DNA from: Bog-257 sp963834135
GTDB lineage: Bacteria; Acidobacteriota; Terriglobia; Terriglobales; Acidobacteriaceae
NCBI GenBank assembly: GCA_963834135.1
Contig: CAWIAN010000007.1
Span: 1,082,427-1,146,426 of the forward strand
Direction of reading: 5' to 3'
DNA length: 64,000 nt
Below, one piece after another: positions 53,494-61,480 of the stretch; within the stretch, counting starts at the first letter, position 1, and each line of letters opens with the position of its first letter. The notes beneath the pieces are model-generated. The model made no database searches, was not told where the DNA came from, and saw only the letters and a list, made by a program, of their open reading frames with translations. The translations under genes and the position numbers were made by a program.

Positions 53494-54717
53494 TCAATTC
53501 TTGTTGGCGACTTTCTCGAACACTTCCATGTTGCGCTGCCACAGGCGGCTGCCTTCATACTCCAAAGCTTTCCTGTGTCCGTTCTCCCCCATCGTACGGC
53601 AGCGTTCGGGATCGCCCAGCATCGCTTCGATCTCAGTCGCCAGTTGTGCAGCATCACCAAAGGGAATGATCGATCCGCCCTGGCTCTCCCCAACAAGCTC
53701 CTGCGCGACCGCGGTATCGGCCGCAATTACCGGTTTGTAGTTCGCCCACGCCTCCACTAACACCAGGCCCAGGGATTCCACGCGCGAGGGCTGCGCGGAC
53801 AATGTTGCTGAAGCCAGGAAGTCGCGCTTCTCGTCATCCGCGAAGGGAGGCAAGTTTAGAAATCGTGGACATCCTTGCGCGTTCGCAGCCGCCCACTCGT
53901 CGAAAGCGGAGAGGCTGGGGCCGGCCATCACCAGCCATGCCGTCGACCCGCGGGCCCACAGCGTCTTCATCGCTTCCACTACGGTCACGGACCCCTTATC
54001 GAACGCCTTCATTCCCAGGTGAAGGACTACGGGGCCATCCACTCCATATCGCGAACGCAGGTAGTCCGGATTGCCCCCGACGGCCATCTGAAAATCGATG
54101 CCATGACCAACCACAAGCTTCTCGGAGGTGACCCCAAAGCCGGCAAGACGCTGCATTTCGGTCCTGGTCATGCAGATCACCTTGGCGCAGCGCTTCAGCA
54201 GGTCAATCTGGTAAGGCTGAACATAGTGGCGGGCAACCTCGTCGTTATTTTCCTCGCCCAGATGAGTGCAAGGCGTAGCGACGACGGGAACGCGGCAGAC
54301 TTCGGCAGCCTCAAATCCGGCATACATCAGATTTGTGTAAGGCAGCGGTCCTATGTGAATCAGGTCGGCGCCGGACTTGCTCATCGCATCCACCATGCCG
54401 GGGATTCGAAAGGAAGGCCGCCAGTATTTCGCCTTCCATCTCCAGTAGGGAAACGCGCCTAACAAGCGGCTGGCACGCCGGCGCAGCTTGTTGTAGTCGA
54501 TGGGGAAGCGGCGGATCACTACTCCGTCGACCTCAATTTGTCCTTCTGGAAAGCGGCGGAACTCCGGAAGCCAGAACGCCTCCAGGTCGTTGGCGACGGT
54601 GGTGAATACCGTAACCCGATGGCCGTGCTGGACCATGTACTTCGCCAGGGCGAGCAGGGAATTCTCATACCCGCCGCGATAGGGAAAGAATCGGGGAAGC
54701 ACGAAGACAACGTGCAT
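53494..54717 (-). CDS. family 4 glycosyltransferase
   Basis: A 407-residue GT-B enzyme. The N-terminal domain opens 'MHVVFVLPRFFPYRGGYENSLLALAKYM' and the C-terminal nucleotide-sugar domain carries 'PVVLHLGMKAFDKGSVTVVEAM' and the E-x7-E type motif in 'SRVESLGLVLVEAWANYKPVIAAD'. The start at 54717 avoids overlap with the ABC ATPase gene. It is the first transferase after the exporter genes. Confidence 0.92.
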   Translation of the reverse strand: MHVVFVLPRFFPYRGGYENSLLALAKYMVQHGHRVTVFTTVANDLEAFWLPEFRRFPEGQIEVDGVVIRRFPIDYNKLRRRASRLLGAFPYWRWKAKYWRPSFRIPGMVDAMSKSGADLIHIGPLPYTNLMYAGFEAAEVCRVPVVATPCTHLGEENNDEVARHYVQPYQIDLLKRCAKVICMTRTEMQRLAGFGVTSEKLVVGHGIDFQMAVGGNPDYLRSRYGVDGPVVLHLGMKAFDKGSVTVVEAMKTLWARGSTAWLVMAGPSLSAFDEWAAANAQGCPRFLNLPPFADDEKRDFLASATLSAQPSRVESLGLVLVEAWANYKPVIAADTAVAQELVGESQGGSIIPFGDAAQLATEIEAMLGDPERCRTMGENGHRKALEYEGSRLWQRNMEVFEKVANKN

Positions 54718-54730
54718 TTCGGGCGTCGCC

Positions 54731-55495
54731 CTAGTGGGCAGCGACAACCTCCACGTTCATCAGGTTGCTGAAGAGACCGATAGCTTCATCCGGCGTTCCA
54801 TCCAGCAGGATCTGACCATGATCGATGAGCACGGCACGCTCGCAAATCCGCCGTACGTTGTCCATCGCATGCGTGACCATCACAATGGTCTTGCCCGCCT
54901 CGCGGAACTTGATGATGCGGTCGAAGCACTTTTCCTGAAAACCGATGTCGCCCACGGCGAGAATTTCATCGACCAGCAAGATCTGCGGATTAACTTCCGT
55001 CGCCACCGAGAAGGCCAGGCGCATGTACATGCCCGAAGAGTACTGCTTCACGGGAGCGTCGATGAACTCGCCAATGTCAGCAAATTCGATGATGCTCTGC
55101 TGGCGCTCCAGCATTTCTTTCTTGGTGTAACCCATGAGCAGGCCATTCAGCAGAATATTTTCGCGACCCGTCAGCTCATGGTGAAACCCAGCGCCGAGTT
55201 CGATCAGCGGCGCCAGCGTGCCATTCACTTCCACTGTGCCCGAGGTCGGGTGATAGACGCCGGCAATGATCTTCAGCATGGTGCTCTTGCCGGAACCGTT
55301 GCGCCCGACGATCGCCAGGGCCTCGCCCTTGCGGACTTCCAGCGACGCGTTCTTCACCGCTTCGAAGTCGTGGAAGCTGGCGTTGTGGCGAAACATCCTG
55401 GAGAACAGTTCGCGCATGGTATCCGGCCGTTCGTGGATGACGCGGAAGCGCTGCGTGACGTTCTCTAATCGAATTACGGGCGAATCGTAAGACAT
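54731..55495 (-). CDS. polysaccharide ABC exporter ATPase (Wzt/KpsT-like)
   Basis: A 254-residue ATPase. Walker A is 'GRNGSGKST', the signature 'YSSGMYMRLAFSVA' and Walker B 'ILLVDEILAVGD', with H-loop 'VTHAM'. The conserved 'LIELGAGFHHELTGRENILLNG' insertion marks the polysaccharide/teichoic acid exporter group. No C-terminal carbohydrate-binding domain is present, so it is a short form. The start at 55495 (MSYDSP) is chosen, seven bases after the permease stop. Confidence 0.94.
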   Translation of the reverse strand: MSYDSPVIRLENVTQRFRVIHERPDTMRELFSRMFRHNASFHDFEAVKNASLEVRKGEALAIVGRNGSGKSTMLKIIAGVYHPTSGTVEVNGTLAPLIELGAGFHHELTGRENILLNGLLMGYTKKEMLERQQSIIEFADIGEFIDAPVKQYSSGMYMRLAFSVATEVNPQILLVDEILAVGDIGFQEKCFDRIIKFREAGKTIVMVTHAMDNVRRICERAVLIDHGQILLDGTPDEAIGLFSNLMNVEVVAAH

Positions 55496-55502
55496 GGGTA
55501 AT

Positions 55503-56279
55503 TTAGACGTAGTAGACAAACGTTTCCTGATACTTCCTGAAAAGAGCAAAGCCTATCGCCAGGCTGATAAATGCGCAGACGAAGGAAGCGATGATCGAAG
55601 GCGCCTTGGGCAGTTGACCGTAGTACACCGCCAGGCGGAAGCCGTTGATCACGTAAATAATGGGGTTCAGCTTCATGAGCCAGCGGTATTTTGCGGGAAT
55701 CATGTCGAGCGAATAAATGATGGGCGTGACGTAAAACCACGCCGACAGCACGACCTGGAGGATGTGCGCCACGTCGCGATAGTAAACATTGGCCGCGGCA
55801 AAGAAGAAAGTCAGGCCGGCTGTGAAAATCACCAGCGCAAGTATCGGCACCGGCAGGTAGAGCCAAGTCCAATAAAACGGATGGCGCATGATGGGGACAA
55901 GCAGTGCCAACGGTATCAGCGACAACAGAAGATTGATGATGTTGGAAATGACTGCTGCCATCGGGAACACGAGCTTAGGAACGGCTACCTTCTTGATCAG
56001 GTCGCCGTTGGTGACGATCGCCTCGACCGCGTAAGAAAGTGTTTGCGCGAAAAAAGTCCAGGGCAGCAAGACGCTTAGCAGGAAGATTGCGTAATGCGGA
56101 ATAGGGAAGGCCATGATGCTGGAAAATACCAGCGTCAACACCAGCATCATGAAGGCCGGATTCAGCAGGGCCCACATAAAACCAAGAACCGAGCGCTTAT
56201 AGCGGATCTTTAATTCCTTGAGCGCGAGGGCCCAGATCAGTTCCCGGTATCGATAGGTATCGCGAATTAATTCAGTCAT
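55503..56279 (-). CDS. polysaccharide ABC exporter permease (Wzm-like, ABC-2)
   Basis: A 258-residue ABC-2 permease with six TM segments. It opens 'YRYRELIWALALKELKIRYKRSVLGFMWALLNPAFMMLVL' and ends 'LNPIIYVINGFRLAVYYGQLP', the usual Wzm pattern. The start at 56279 (MTELIRDTYRY) gives family length; the longer frame overlaps the DUF3106 gene. It is the first gene of the polysaccharide cluster. Confidence 0.93.
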   Translation of the reverse strand: MTELIRDTYRYRELIWALALKELKIRYKRSVLGFMWALLNPAFMMLVLTLVFSSIMAFPIPHYAIFLLSVLLPWTFFAQTLSYAVEAIVTNGDLIKKVAVPKLVFPMAAVISNIINLLLSLIPLALLVPIMRHPFYWTWLYLPVPILALVIFTAGLTFFFAAANVYYRDVAHILQVVLSAWFYVTPIIYSLDMIPAKYRWLMKLNPIIYVINGFRLAVYYGQLPKAPSIIASFVCAFISLAIGFALFRKYQETFVYYV

Positions 56280-56397
56280 AAACAAGATAGTGCCACTCTG
56301 CCAGCTCCCCCAGGCAGCCACAGACAGATTGAAACTTAAATGGTAAATGATTTTTCGAAGGGATGGCTGAAATCGGGCTGGCCGAAGTAAAGTCCGA

Positions 56398-57030
56398 CTA
56401 CTTTGTGGGTCCCACGTCCAGGTCCGCCATGCCACGTAGCAGGTCGCGCTGATCATCCGTGAAGTTGTTACGGTATTCATCCGAATTCAGCAACTGCTCG
56501 CGCGCTGCCGGCGGCATACTGCGCAACTGGCGATAGGCCTGCGAGATCTTTGTCTTCTGATCGTTAGGCAGGTTGCGATAGCGGGAGTACAGGCTGCGCG
56601 CCGTTTGCTGCTGCTCCGGCGTCATGTGCTCGAAGGTTTCCATCCGGTTCAGAATCTGCGCCTTCTTTTCCGGAGGCTGGCTGTTGAACTTGCGAAGGCG
56701 CTCCAGCAGGCGGTTCTGCTTCTCTGGAGTAAGACTTTGAAAAGCGGGATCGCTCTGCAGTTTCTGCTCCTGCTCAGCCGGCGGCAATGCCATGTACTTG
56801 CGCAGCCAATCTCCGCGGTGCGGACCGGGGCCCTTCAGGTGGAACGAATTGCTGGGGTTCTCCCCACTCGGCGCTGTATTCTGCGCGGGCGGCGCAGGGT
56901 TCTGGTGTGGAGCAGGCGGAGGCGGCGCCGGCGCCGCGCCTCCATGATGCTGCCATGGAAACAAAGCAAACGTCGGCACCGCACTGAGCACCAGCAGGAG
57001 GGTCAGCGAGATGAAGTTAGCCCGGCGCAC
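56398..57030 (-). CDS. DUF3106-like secreted protein
   Basis: A 210-residue protein with a signal peptide (~6-23), a Pro/Ala/His-rich linker (~28-65) and a helical region with repeated short units ('MALPPAEQEQKLQSDPAFQSLTPEKQNRLLERLRKF', 'MTPEQQQTARSLYSRYRNLPNDQKTKISQAYRQLRSMPP'), a DUF3106-type pattern. It might sense or bind in the periplasm, like Zn-free CpxP-like proteins, but the function is unknown. It follows the anti-sigma gene by 10 bases. Confidence 0.8.
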   Translation of the reverse strand: MRRANFISLTLLLVLSAVPTFALFPWQHHGGAAPAPPPPAPHQNPAPPAQNTAPSGENPSNSFHLKGPGPHRGDWLRKYMALPPAEQEQKLQSDPAFQSLTPEKQNRLLERLRKFNSQPPEKKAQILNRMETFEHMTPEQQQTARSLYSRYRNLPNDQKTKISQAYRQLRSMPPAAREQLLNSDEYRNNFTDDQRDLLRGMADLDVGPTK

Positions 57031-57040
57031 GACTTTCTAC

Positions 57041-57517
57041 TTACTCCGTTGAGGATTGTCCATCAAGAGCGTCAAAATCTGCAAACAGATCGGCATTCTT
57101 GTCGAGATACTGCAGGTCGCTGACTGCGGTCCCGGGCGCGCTTACGCGCACCACGCTGCCGTCTTTCGTGGGCACTGTACCGCCGTGATTGAACGGGTTC
57201 AATTCCAGCAGTCCAACCCCAACCGCTACCAGCACCGCTGCCACTGCGGCCAGCGCCGGACGGCGCAGCCAGGCAAACCAGTTGCGCGTCGGAGACAGAG
57301 CTTCCTCTCGTACTCGCGCCTGCACTCGCGTAGCAAAATATGGGGTGGGCTCCGGTACCTGCCATTCATCAAGCAAGCTCATCGTCCGCTGCAAAGACGC
57401 CAGTTCGCCGGCACAAGCCGGACAACTGCGCAGATGCTCCTGCGTCTCAGGCGAGACGCTTTGCATGCCGCTCAGCACTACTTCCATGAAATCCTGACGA
57501 AGCTGTTCGCACTTCAT
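57041..57517 (-). CDS. zinc-finger anti-sigma factor
   Basis: A 158-residue membrane protein. The N-terminus has the HC-type motif 'QEHLRSCPACAGEL' (His-x3-Cys-x2-Cys), then a TM helix (~87-107, LAAVAAVLVAVGVGLLEL) and a short periplasmic tail. It should hold the upstream sigma factor at the membrane. AGGGTG lies six bases before the ATG at 57517. The sigma gene ends 18 bases upstream. Confidence 0.88.
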   Translation of the reverse strand: MKCEQLRQDFMEVVLSGMQSVSPETQEHLRSCPACAGELASLQRTMSLLDEWQVPEPTPYFATRVQARVREEALSPTRNWFAWLRRPALAAVAAVLVAVGVGLLELNPFNHGGTVPTKDGSVVRVSAPGTAVSDLQYLDKNADLFADFDALDGQSSTE

Positions 57518-57535
57518 AGCCACACCCTACTTCCG

Positions 57536-58261
57536 CTAAATAAATTGCCGCAGTGTTTCCCGCAGAGTCTCATAAGCGCGAAACAGCAACGACTTGGTTG
57601 CCGATTCGCTCAGCTTTAAGACCTCTGCGATTTGTTTGTAATCCATGTTCTGATACTTGTGCATCAACACGGCCATACGTTGCCGTTCGGGCAGCGCTTC
57701 CACTTGCTGCCGGATCGCCGCCAGCCGTTCCCGGCGAAGGATATTCTGCTCGGCGTTCAAACCGCTGTCGGCAACATCCATCGTCATGCCGGTGTCGCTG
57801 TCCGGCTCATCGATGTTGACAGTATTCTCGGGCCGCTCGTACTTTGTGTCGCGCGCGTGATTCACCGCCAGGTTGGTGGCGATACGATACAACCATGTCG
57901 TGAACTTCGCGCTCGCCGCATAACTCAGGCGCGAGCGATACACGCGCAGGAACACTTCCTGCGCCAGCTCTTCCGCCACCGCTTGATTGTGAGTCATGCG
58001 GTACATGAAGCTAATCATCGGGCGGCGATATTTCTCCACCAGATAATTGAACGCAGTATCGTCGCCGGCAGCCACGCGCAGCATGACTTCGGCATCGCTC
58101 AGCATCTCTAAAACGACAGGTTCTGCCAATTCGCCCCGTATAGCGGCCGGCGGCTCCGGTGTCCCCTGAGCGGCCCCCCCGACCAGCACGACTCGATCTA
58201 ATGCGATGCTGCCCACATCGACAGTAACCCTTGACACGCCACAAAGTTGCGTGCTTAACAT
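57536..58261 (-). CDS. RpoE-like ECF sigma factor
   Basis: A sigma factor of up to 241 residues. Region 2 is 'VMLRVAAGDDTAFNYLVEKYRRPMISFMYRMTHNQAVAEELAQEVFLRVY' with 'FTTWLYRIATNLAVNHARDTK'; region 4 is 'ALPERQRMAVLMHKYQNMDYKQIAEVLKLSESATKSLLFRAYETL'. The first ~53 residues are not typical, and an internal start near 58105 (MLSDAEVML) would give a standard ~190-residue protein. It heads an operon with its anti-sigma factor and a DUF3106 protein. Confidence 0.9.
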   Translation of the reverse strand: MLSTQLCGVSRVTVDVGSIALDRVVLVGGAAQGTPEPPAAIRGELAEPVVLEMLSDAEVMLRVAAGDDTAFNYLVEKYRRPMISFMYRMTHNQAVAEELAQEVFLRVYRSRLSYAASAKFTTWLYRIATNLAVNHARDTKYERPENTVNIDEPDSDTGMTMDVADSGLNAEQNILRRERLAAIRQQVEALPERQRMAVLMHKYQNMDYKQIAEVLKLSESATKSLLFRAYETLRETLRQFI

Positions 58262-58446
58262 GCCAATTCTTGCCCGCCCTCGGGAGGTCCAGCAGCCGGC
58301 ACGCTTTCAAACAGCTTACGGCCAACCACTTGGACCAGGCGAACCCGATTTTAAACCGAACCTTCTGGAGTTACTGCATCGCGGCAGCTAACCCAGTATT
58401 ATGCACGAGAGGCCGACAGGCCCGCACCTGGCCTGACGAAATCCGA

Positions 58447-58995
58447 ATGCGAATATTCTATTCCCGAATGATGCTGATGATCGCCCTTGCCGCCATGTGC
58501 AATGTTTTGCACGCATCAACGGCTGCGGCCGTTATCCCACCGCACCAGCAATCGCAGTCAGGAGATACTGCTACTACTGCTCCTCAGAGTCCTTCGCCGG
58601 ACGACAAGCCAGCCCTTAGCGACCAGATTATTCAGGACGTGCTGGAACCTCTGCGGACCGGCGTCGAGACCCAAAACATCAAGCAAATTTTGTCGATCTT
58701 CGACAAGCATGACTTCTCCGGCTACGGCGATCTGGAGCAGCAGTTGCGCGCCTTCTATAGGCAGTACGAGCAAGTGAATTTCCGCTACCAGATCTTGCAG
58801 GCCGCCATCGACAAAGATCACGCATCGGCAACGGCCGACATCGACATGGATGCCATCCCGTATCCCGGGACGGCGATATCGACGCGCCGCAGCGTGCAGA
58901 TGCGCTTCCAGTTAAAGCAAGAAGGCAGCGCCTGGAAGATAGTGGGCTTCAATCCTTCAGACTTCTTCAGCCTCGATCGCCCGGAGGCGCGTTAG
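58447..58995 (+). CDS. secreted NTF2-like hypothetical protein
   Basis: A 182-residue protein with a signal peptide (~5-28), a Ser/Pro/Gln-rich linker and a C-terminal domain (~60-180) with the helix-then-sheet pattern of NTF2-like folds ('PLRTGVETQNIKQILSIFDKHD', 'YEQVNFRYQILQAAID', 'RSVQMRFQLKQEGSAWKIVGFNPSDFF'). No catalytic residues are obvious. The start at 58447 (MRIFYS) is preferred to an overlapping longer frame. It is divergent from the sigma gene. Confidence 0.7.
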   Translation: MRIFYSRMMLMIALAAMCNVLHASTAAAVIPPHQQSQSGDTATTAPQSPSPDDKPALSDQIIQDVLEPLRTGVETQNIKQILSIFDKHDFSGYGDLEQQLRAFYRQYEQVNFRYQILQAAIDKDHASATADIDMDAIPYPGTAISTRRSVQMRFQLKQEGSAWKIVGFNPSDFFSLDRPEAR

Positions 58996-59319
58996 CCACC
59001 GATAGGACTCGGATGCGGCCGACCTCCGGGTTCGCTTGCAGGTTTTCGTGTTCCGGTAGTGCGGGCCTTCAGGCGCGTCCAAGACGTCATGTGCGGGTAG
59101 TGCGGGCCTGTAGGCCCGCGTTCAAGTTGATTTAGATTATTCGCAGTCGGCTTTTCCGGCTGTTGAAAAATTCCGGGAGCGTGAGCTTTGTGTCAGGGCA
59201 CGGCTTCAACCGTGCCGGTAAGCCCTTAATTCTTGACTTCGGCGAGGCGGACGTCGGTCCGATGAGCCAAGCGGCTGGAGTGTTTTTCAGCAATCGGTTC
59301 AGCCGACCACAGGTACCAG
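58996..59319. other. intergenic region with direct repeats
   Basis: This 324-base gap contains two near-identical direct repeats, 59055-59077 and 59096-59118, each starting GGTAGTGCGGGCCT. The second forms the perfect hairpin GCGGGCC-TGTA-GGCCCGC. They look like members of a dispersed intergenic palindrome family. No gene was seen. Confidence 0.5.
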
Positions 59320-59760
59320 GTGAAACGCGACTATCCCGAACATCCCATCATTGGCGTCGGCGCCGTCATCGTGCAGGCCGGCCGCGTCCTGCTTGTCCGT
59401 CGCGATACCGAACCGCTGCGCGGCGAATGGTCGGTTCCCGGAGGAATGCTCGAGCTGGGCGAAAAACTGCGCGACGGCATCCGCCGCGAGGTCCAGGAAG
59501 AAACCGGAGTCGAGGTTGAAGTCGGGGAAGTGCTCGACGTCTTCGACAGCATCTTCACCGACGCGCTCGGACGCACGCAGTACCACTATGTACTGATCGA
59601 TTACCTTTGCAAACCCCTCTTCGGGGAAGCCCACGCCGGCAGCGACGTGAGCGACGCGCGCTGGGTCGCCGCTGAAGCCCTTCCCGCGATGGGACTTCGG
59701 GAGTCAATTGAACAGGTTGTCAGAAAAGGATTAGCAATCTCCGGCAAAAGTTTCAGTTGA
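59320..59760 (+). CDS. Nudix hydrolase
   Basis: A 146-residue hydrolase of nucleoside diphosphate-X compounds. The complete Nudix box G-x5-E-x7-REV-x-EETGV lies at residues ~42-64 ('GMLELGEKLRDGIRREVQEE'). The N-terminus 'PIIGVGAVIVQAGRVLLVRR' is typical of ADP-ribose pyrophosphatase and NUDT-like members. The start is a GTG with a weak ribosome site. Substrate cannot be told from sequence. Confidence 0.9.
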   Translation: MKRDYPEHPIIGVGAVIVQAGRVLLVRRDTEPLRGEWSVPGGMLELGEKLRDGIRREVQEETGVEVEVGEVLDVFDSIFTDALGRTQYHYVLIDYLCKPLFGEAHAGSDVSDARWVAAEALPAMGLRESIEQVVRKGLAISGKSFS

Positions 59761-59819
59761 CTGCCGGCTGTTTTCCGGAGAACATCATCTTTCAGCCATC
59801 ACTTTTCGGGAGGGCCGGA

Positions 59820-60482
59820 ATGGCACGAATGACCGCTTGGCCGAGTGGGTTCCTGGTCTGCTTGGCATTGTCGATCTCCGCTGCGGCGCAGGCGCCCGCG
59901 GCGCAAACTCCAACTACAGAAGCACCTGCAGCACCCGCGGCTCCGGTAAGCCAGGGAGCGCGCATCCAGAACTTCAACGAGGTGAAGGAGCCCAACCCGC
60001 CGGATATCGTCTGCTTCGGCTATGGCCCGAAGTGGAGCGTGCAGTTCACCGATGGTGCCGCACGCTACCTGGGCGTCAACCAGCCTGACCAGGATTTCCT
60101 CGGAACGTTCTACTGGGATTCCGACATGAAGGTATGGAACTGGCATCGCGAAGACGGTTTGGCGCCGATGAATGGCGGCTTCGCTCTCTCCGGCACCATT
60201 ACCAAAGCTGCATGCCACGATAAAATCCGCGGCGAAACCTATCCGTATTCTTCCCAGGTCAATCTGCCGCAAGGCGACATGGTTAGCGGTTGCTGCCGCA
60301 AGTTGAAGCCAGGGGAAGCGGCAATCGGCAAGCACGGATTGCAGCAGACGGCAGCGACGCCGGGAACTACCGCGACTGCGGCCAATGGCGCGACGCCCGC
60401 GGCTGGTGCGGCGCCCCAGTCCAATCCGCCCGCGCCCGGTACCGGTAAATCGAAGGCCGGCATTCCCAGCGCGCCCCGCTAG
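59820..60482 (+). CDS. secreted COG3650-like hypothetical protein
   Basis: A 220-residue exported protein. GGGAGGG lies six bases before the ATG at 59820. The signal peptide ends near SAAAQ. The central domain (~60-165) has 'CFGYGPKWSVQFTDGAARYLG' and 'TYPYSSQVNLPQGDMVSGCCRKL', a pattern like the COG3650/META-related group of small secreted proteins; this link is weak. An Ala/Pro/Gly-rich tail follows. Function unknown. Confidence 0.65.
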   Translation: MARMTAWPSGFLVCLALSISAAAQAPAAQTPTTEAPAAPAAPVSQGARIQNFNEVKEPNPPDIVCFGYGPKWSVQFTDGAARYLGVNQPDQDFLGTFYWDSDMKVWNWHREDGLAPMNGGFALSGTITKAACHDKIRGETYPYSSQVNLPQGDMVSGCCRKLKPGEAAIGKHGLQQTAATPGTTATAANGATPAAGAAPQSNPPAPGTGKSKAGIPSAPR

Positions 60483-60504
60483 ATTGTTGATGGCTGTGTG
60501 ATTC

Positions 60505-61044
60505 TTATCGCGTGAACAGGAGCACTTCGTGCTCCTTGTACACGCTTTTTTGCCACTCGCGGTATCCGCACTTCTCTGCCAGGCGGATGGATGCAGCGTT
60601 CTCGGGATGAATGATGCAGCAGGTCTTCCGCTCGCCGAACTGTGCATCTCCCCAGGCAATCGCCGCCTGTACGGCCTCAGTCGCGTAACCTTGGCCATGC
60701 ACTCGCGGCATCAGTGCCCAACCAATCTCGGGCATTCCTTCCAATGACGGCTGAACCTCGCGCTTGAAGTCGGCGAAACCAAGTTCGCCGGCGAACTCGC
60801 CCGACACCTTTTCCTCCGCCACCCAATACCCATAGCCCAGCATCGCCCAAAGTCCGCGATAGCGCAGCATCTTCGCCCAGACGTCCTCGGGCGGCAACGG
60901 CTTGCCTGAGGTATAGCGATTGACGATGGGGTCGGACCACAGTGCGCAGCAGGGCGCGAAATCTTCAGGACGATGTCCGCGCAACCGGAGACGCTCGGTT
61001 TCGATCACGGGAACTTCACCGGCGAGACGGACAGCAGCTTGCAT
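60505..61044 (-). CDS. GNAT acetyltransferase (RimJ/RimL-like)
   Basis: A 179-residue N-acetyltransferase. 'IETERLRLRGHRPEDFAPC' opens the family, and the acetyl-CoA loop is 'MPRVHGQGYATEAVQAAIAWG' followed by 'IIHPENAASIRLAEKCGYREW'. Such enzymes acetylate protein N-termini or small molecules. The substrate is unknown. Confidence 0.9.
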   Translation of the reverse strand: MQAAVRLAGEVPVIETERLRLRGHRPEDFAPCCALWSDPIVNRYTSGKPLPPEDVWAKMLRYRGLWAMLGYGYWVAEEKVSGEFAGELGFADFKREVQPSLEGMPEIGWALMPRVHGQGYATEAVQAAIAWGDAQFGERKTCCIIHPENAASIRLAEKCGYREWQKSVYKEHEVLLFTR

Positions 61045-61081
61045 GATTCACCTCGACACAAAAAGAGTACACGCAAAATAG

Positions 61082-61116
61082 AAAAAGACCCGCAGCGCGC
61101 GGCGCCAGCGGGTCTT
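61082..61116 (-). terminator. minus-strand terminator of a short transcription unit
   Basis: Perfect 9-bp stem AAGACCCGC/GCGGGTCTT (61085-61093, 61108-61116) with a GC-rich 14-base loop. Read on the minus strand it is followed by TTTTTCTATTTT. It has no annotated gene directly upstream other than the small ORFs described next. Confidence 0.85.
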
Positions 61117-61122
61117 CTCCGG

Positions 61123-61239
61123 TTAGCTGTTGGAATTGGCCTGAGGCTGTCCACTCTGTGTGGCCCCAGCGGCAGACACCGAAAAACCAGGGGTCTTGCG
61201 AGGATTTAGAGCGGAAGCCCTAAGCCTCAGCCACCTCAC
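61123..61239 (-). CDS. possible small ORF, 38 aa
   Basis: From a GTG it would read MRWLRLRASALNPRKTPGFS and continue to end GQPQANSNS, stopping six bases before the terminator stem. The polar Gln/Asn/Ser tail resembles real small proteins. No ribosome site stands directly before the GTG, but it overlaps the 16-codon ORF at 61220-61270, which has a very strong one, so coupling is possible. An alternative is that the unit is a non-coding RNA. Confidence 0.35.
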   Translation of the reverse strand: MRWLRLRASALNPRKTPGFSVSAAGATQSGQPQANSNS

Positions 61240-61270
61240 TTGAGCTACAACAATGACTGTCAGATATCAT
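61220..61270 (-). CDS. possible 16-aa leader peptide with extended Shine-Dalgarno
   Basis: Reads MISDSHCCSSSEVAEA. Upstream on the minus strand is AAAGGAGGGTGATCC, which matches the complement of the 16S rRNA 3' end over its whole length apart from one extra G. Such an extended site suggests strong ribosome binding. It overlaps the 38-codon frame. Confidence 0.35.
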   Translation of the reverse strand: MISDSHCCSSSEVAEA

Positions 61271-61303
61271 ATTTTGGATCACCCTCCTTTCCAGTGTAGG
61301 ACG

Positions 61304-61332
61304 AAGTTAACACCACTCCGCATACCCGTCAA
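61304..61332 (-). promoter_or_regulatory. possible promoter of the small minus-strand unit
   Basis: On the minus strand, TTGACG (61332-61327) is followed after 17 bases by TAACTT (61309-61304). The -35 is good, the -10 is poor. With the terminator at 61082-61116 this would make a transcript of about 215 bases. Confidence 0.35.
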
Positions 61333-61480
61333 ATTGAGAGTTGATGAACGTTGCTGGCCGCTTAAAATTGATCGTGCTAGTTAAGAACTTGTCAGCACGA
61401 GGAGGCCTTCAGGCCGACGAGCCATCTAATCGAGTTTTTCAGCAGCTCGTAAAGCCAATCCTCTCCTCCGAATCGCAGCT

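Noticed and set aside
61275..61290. Plus-strand GGATCACCCTCCTTT, similar to the 3' end of 16S rRNA
   Set aside because: No other rRNA sequence is nearby; it is better explained as the minus-strand extended Shine-Dalgarno site.
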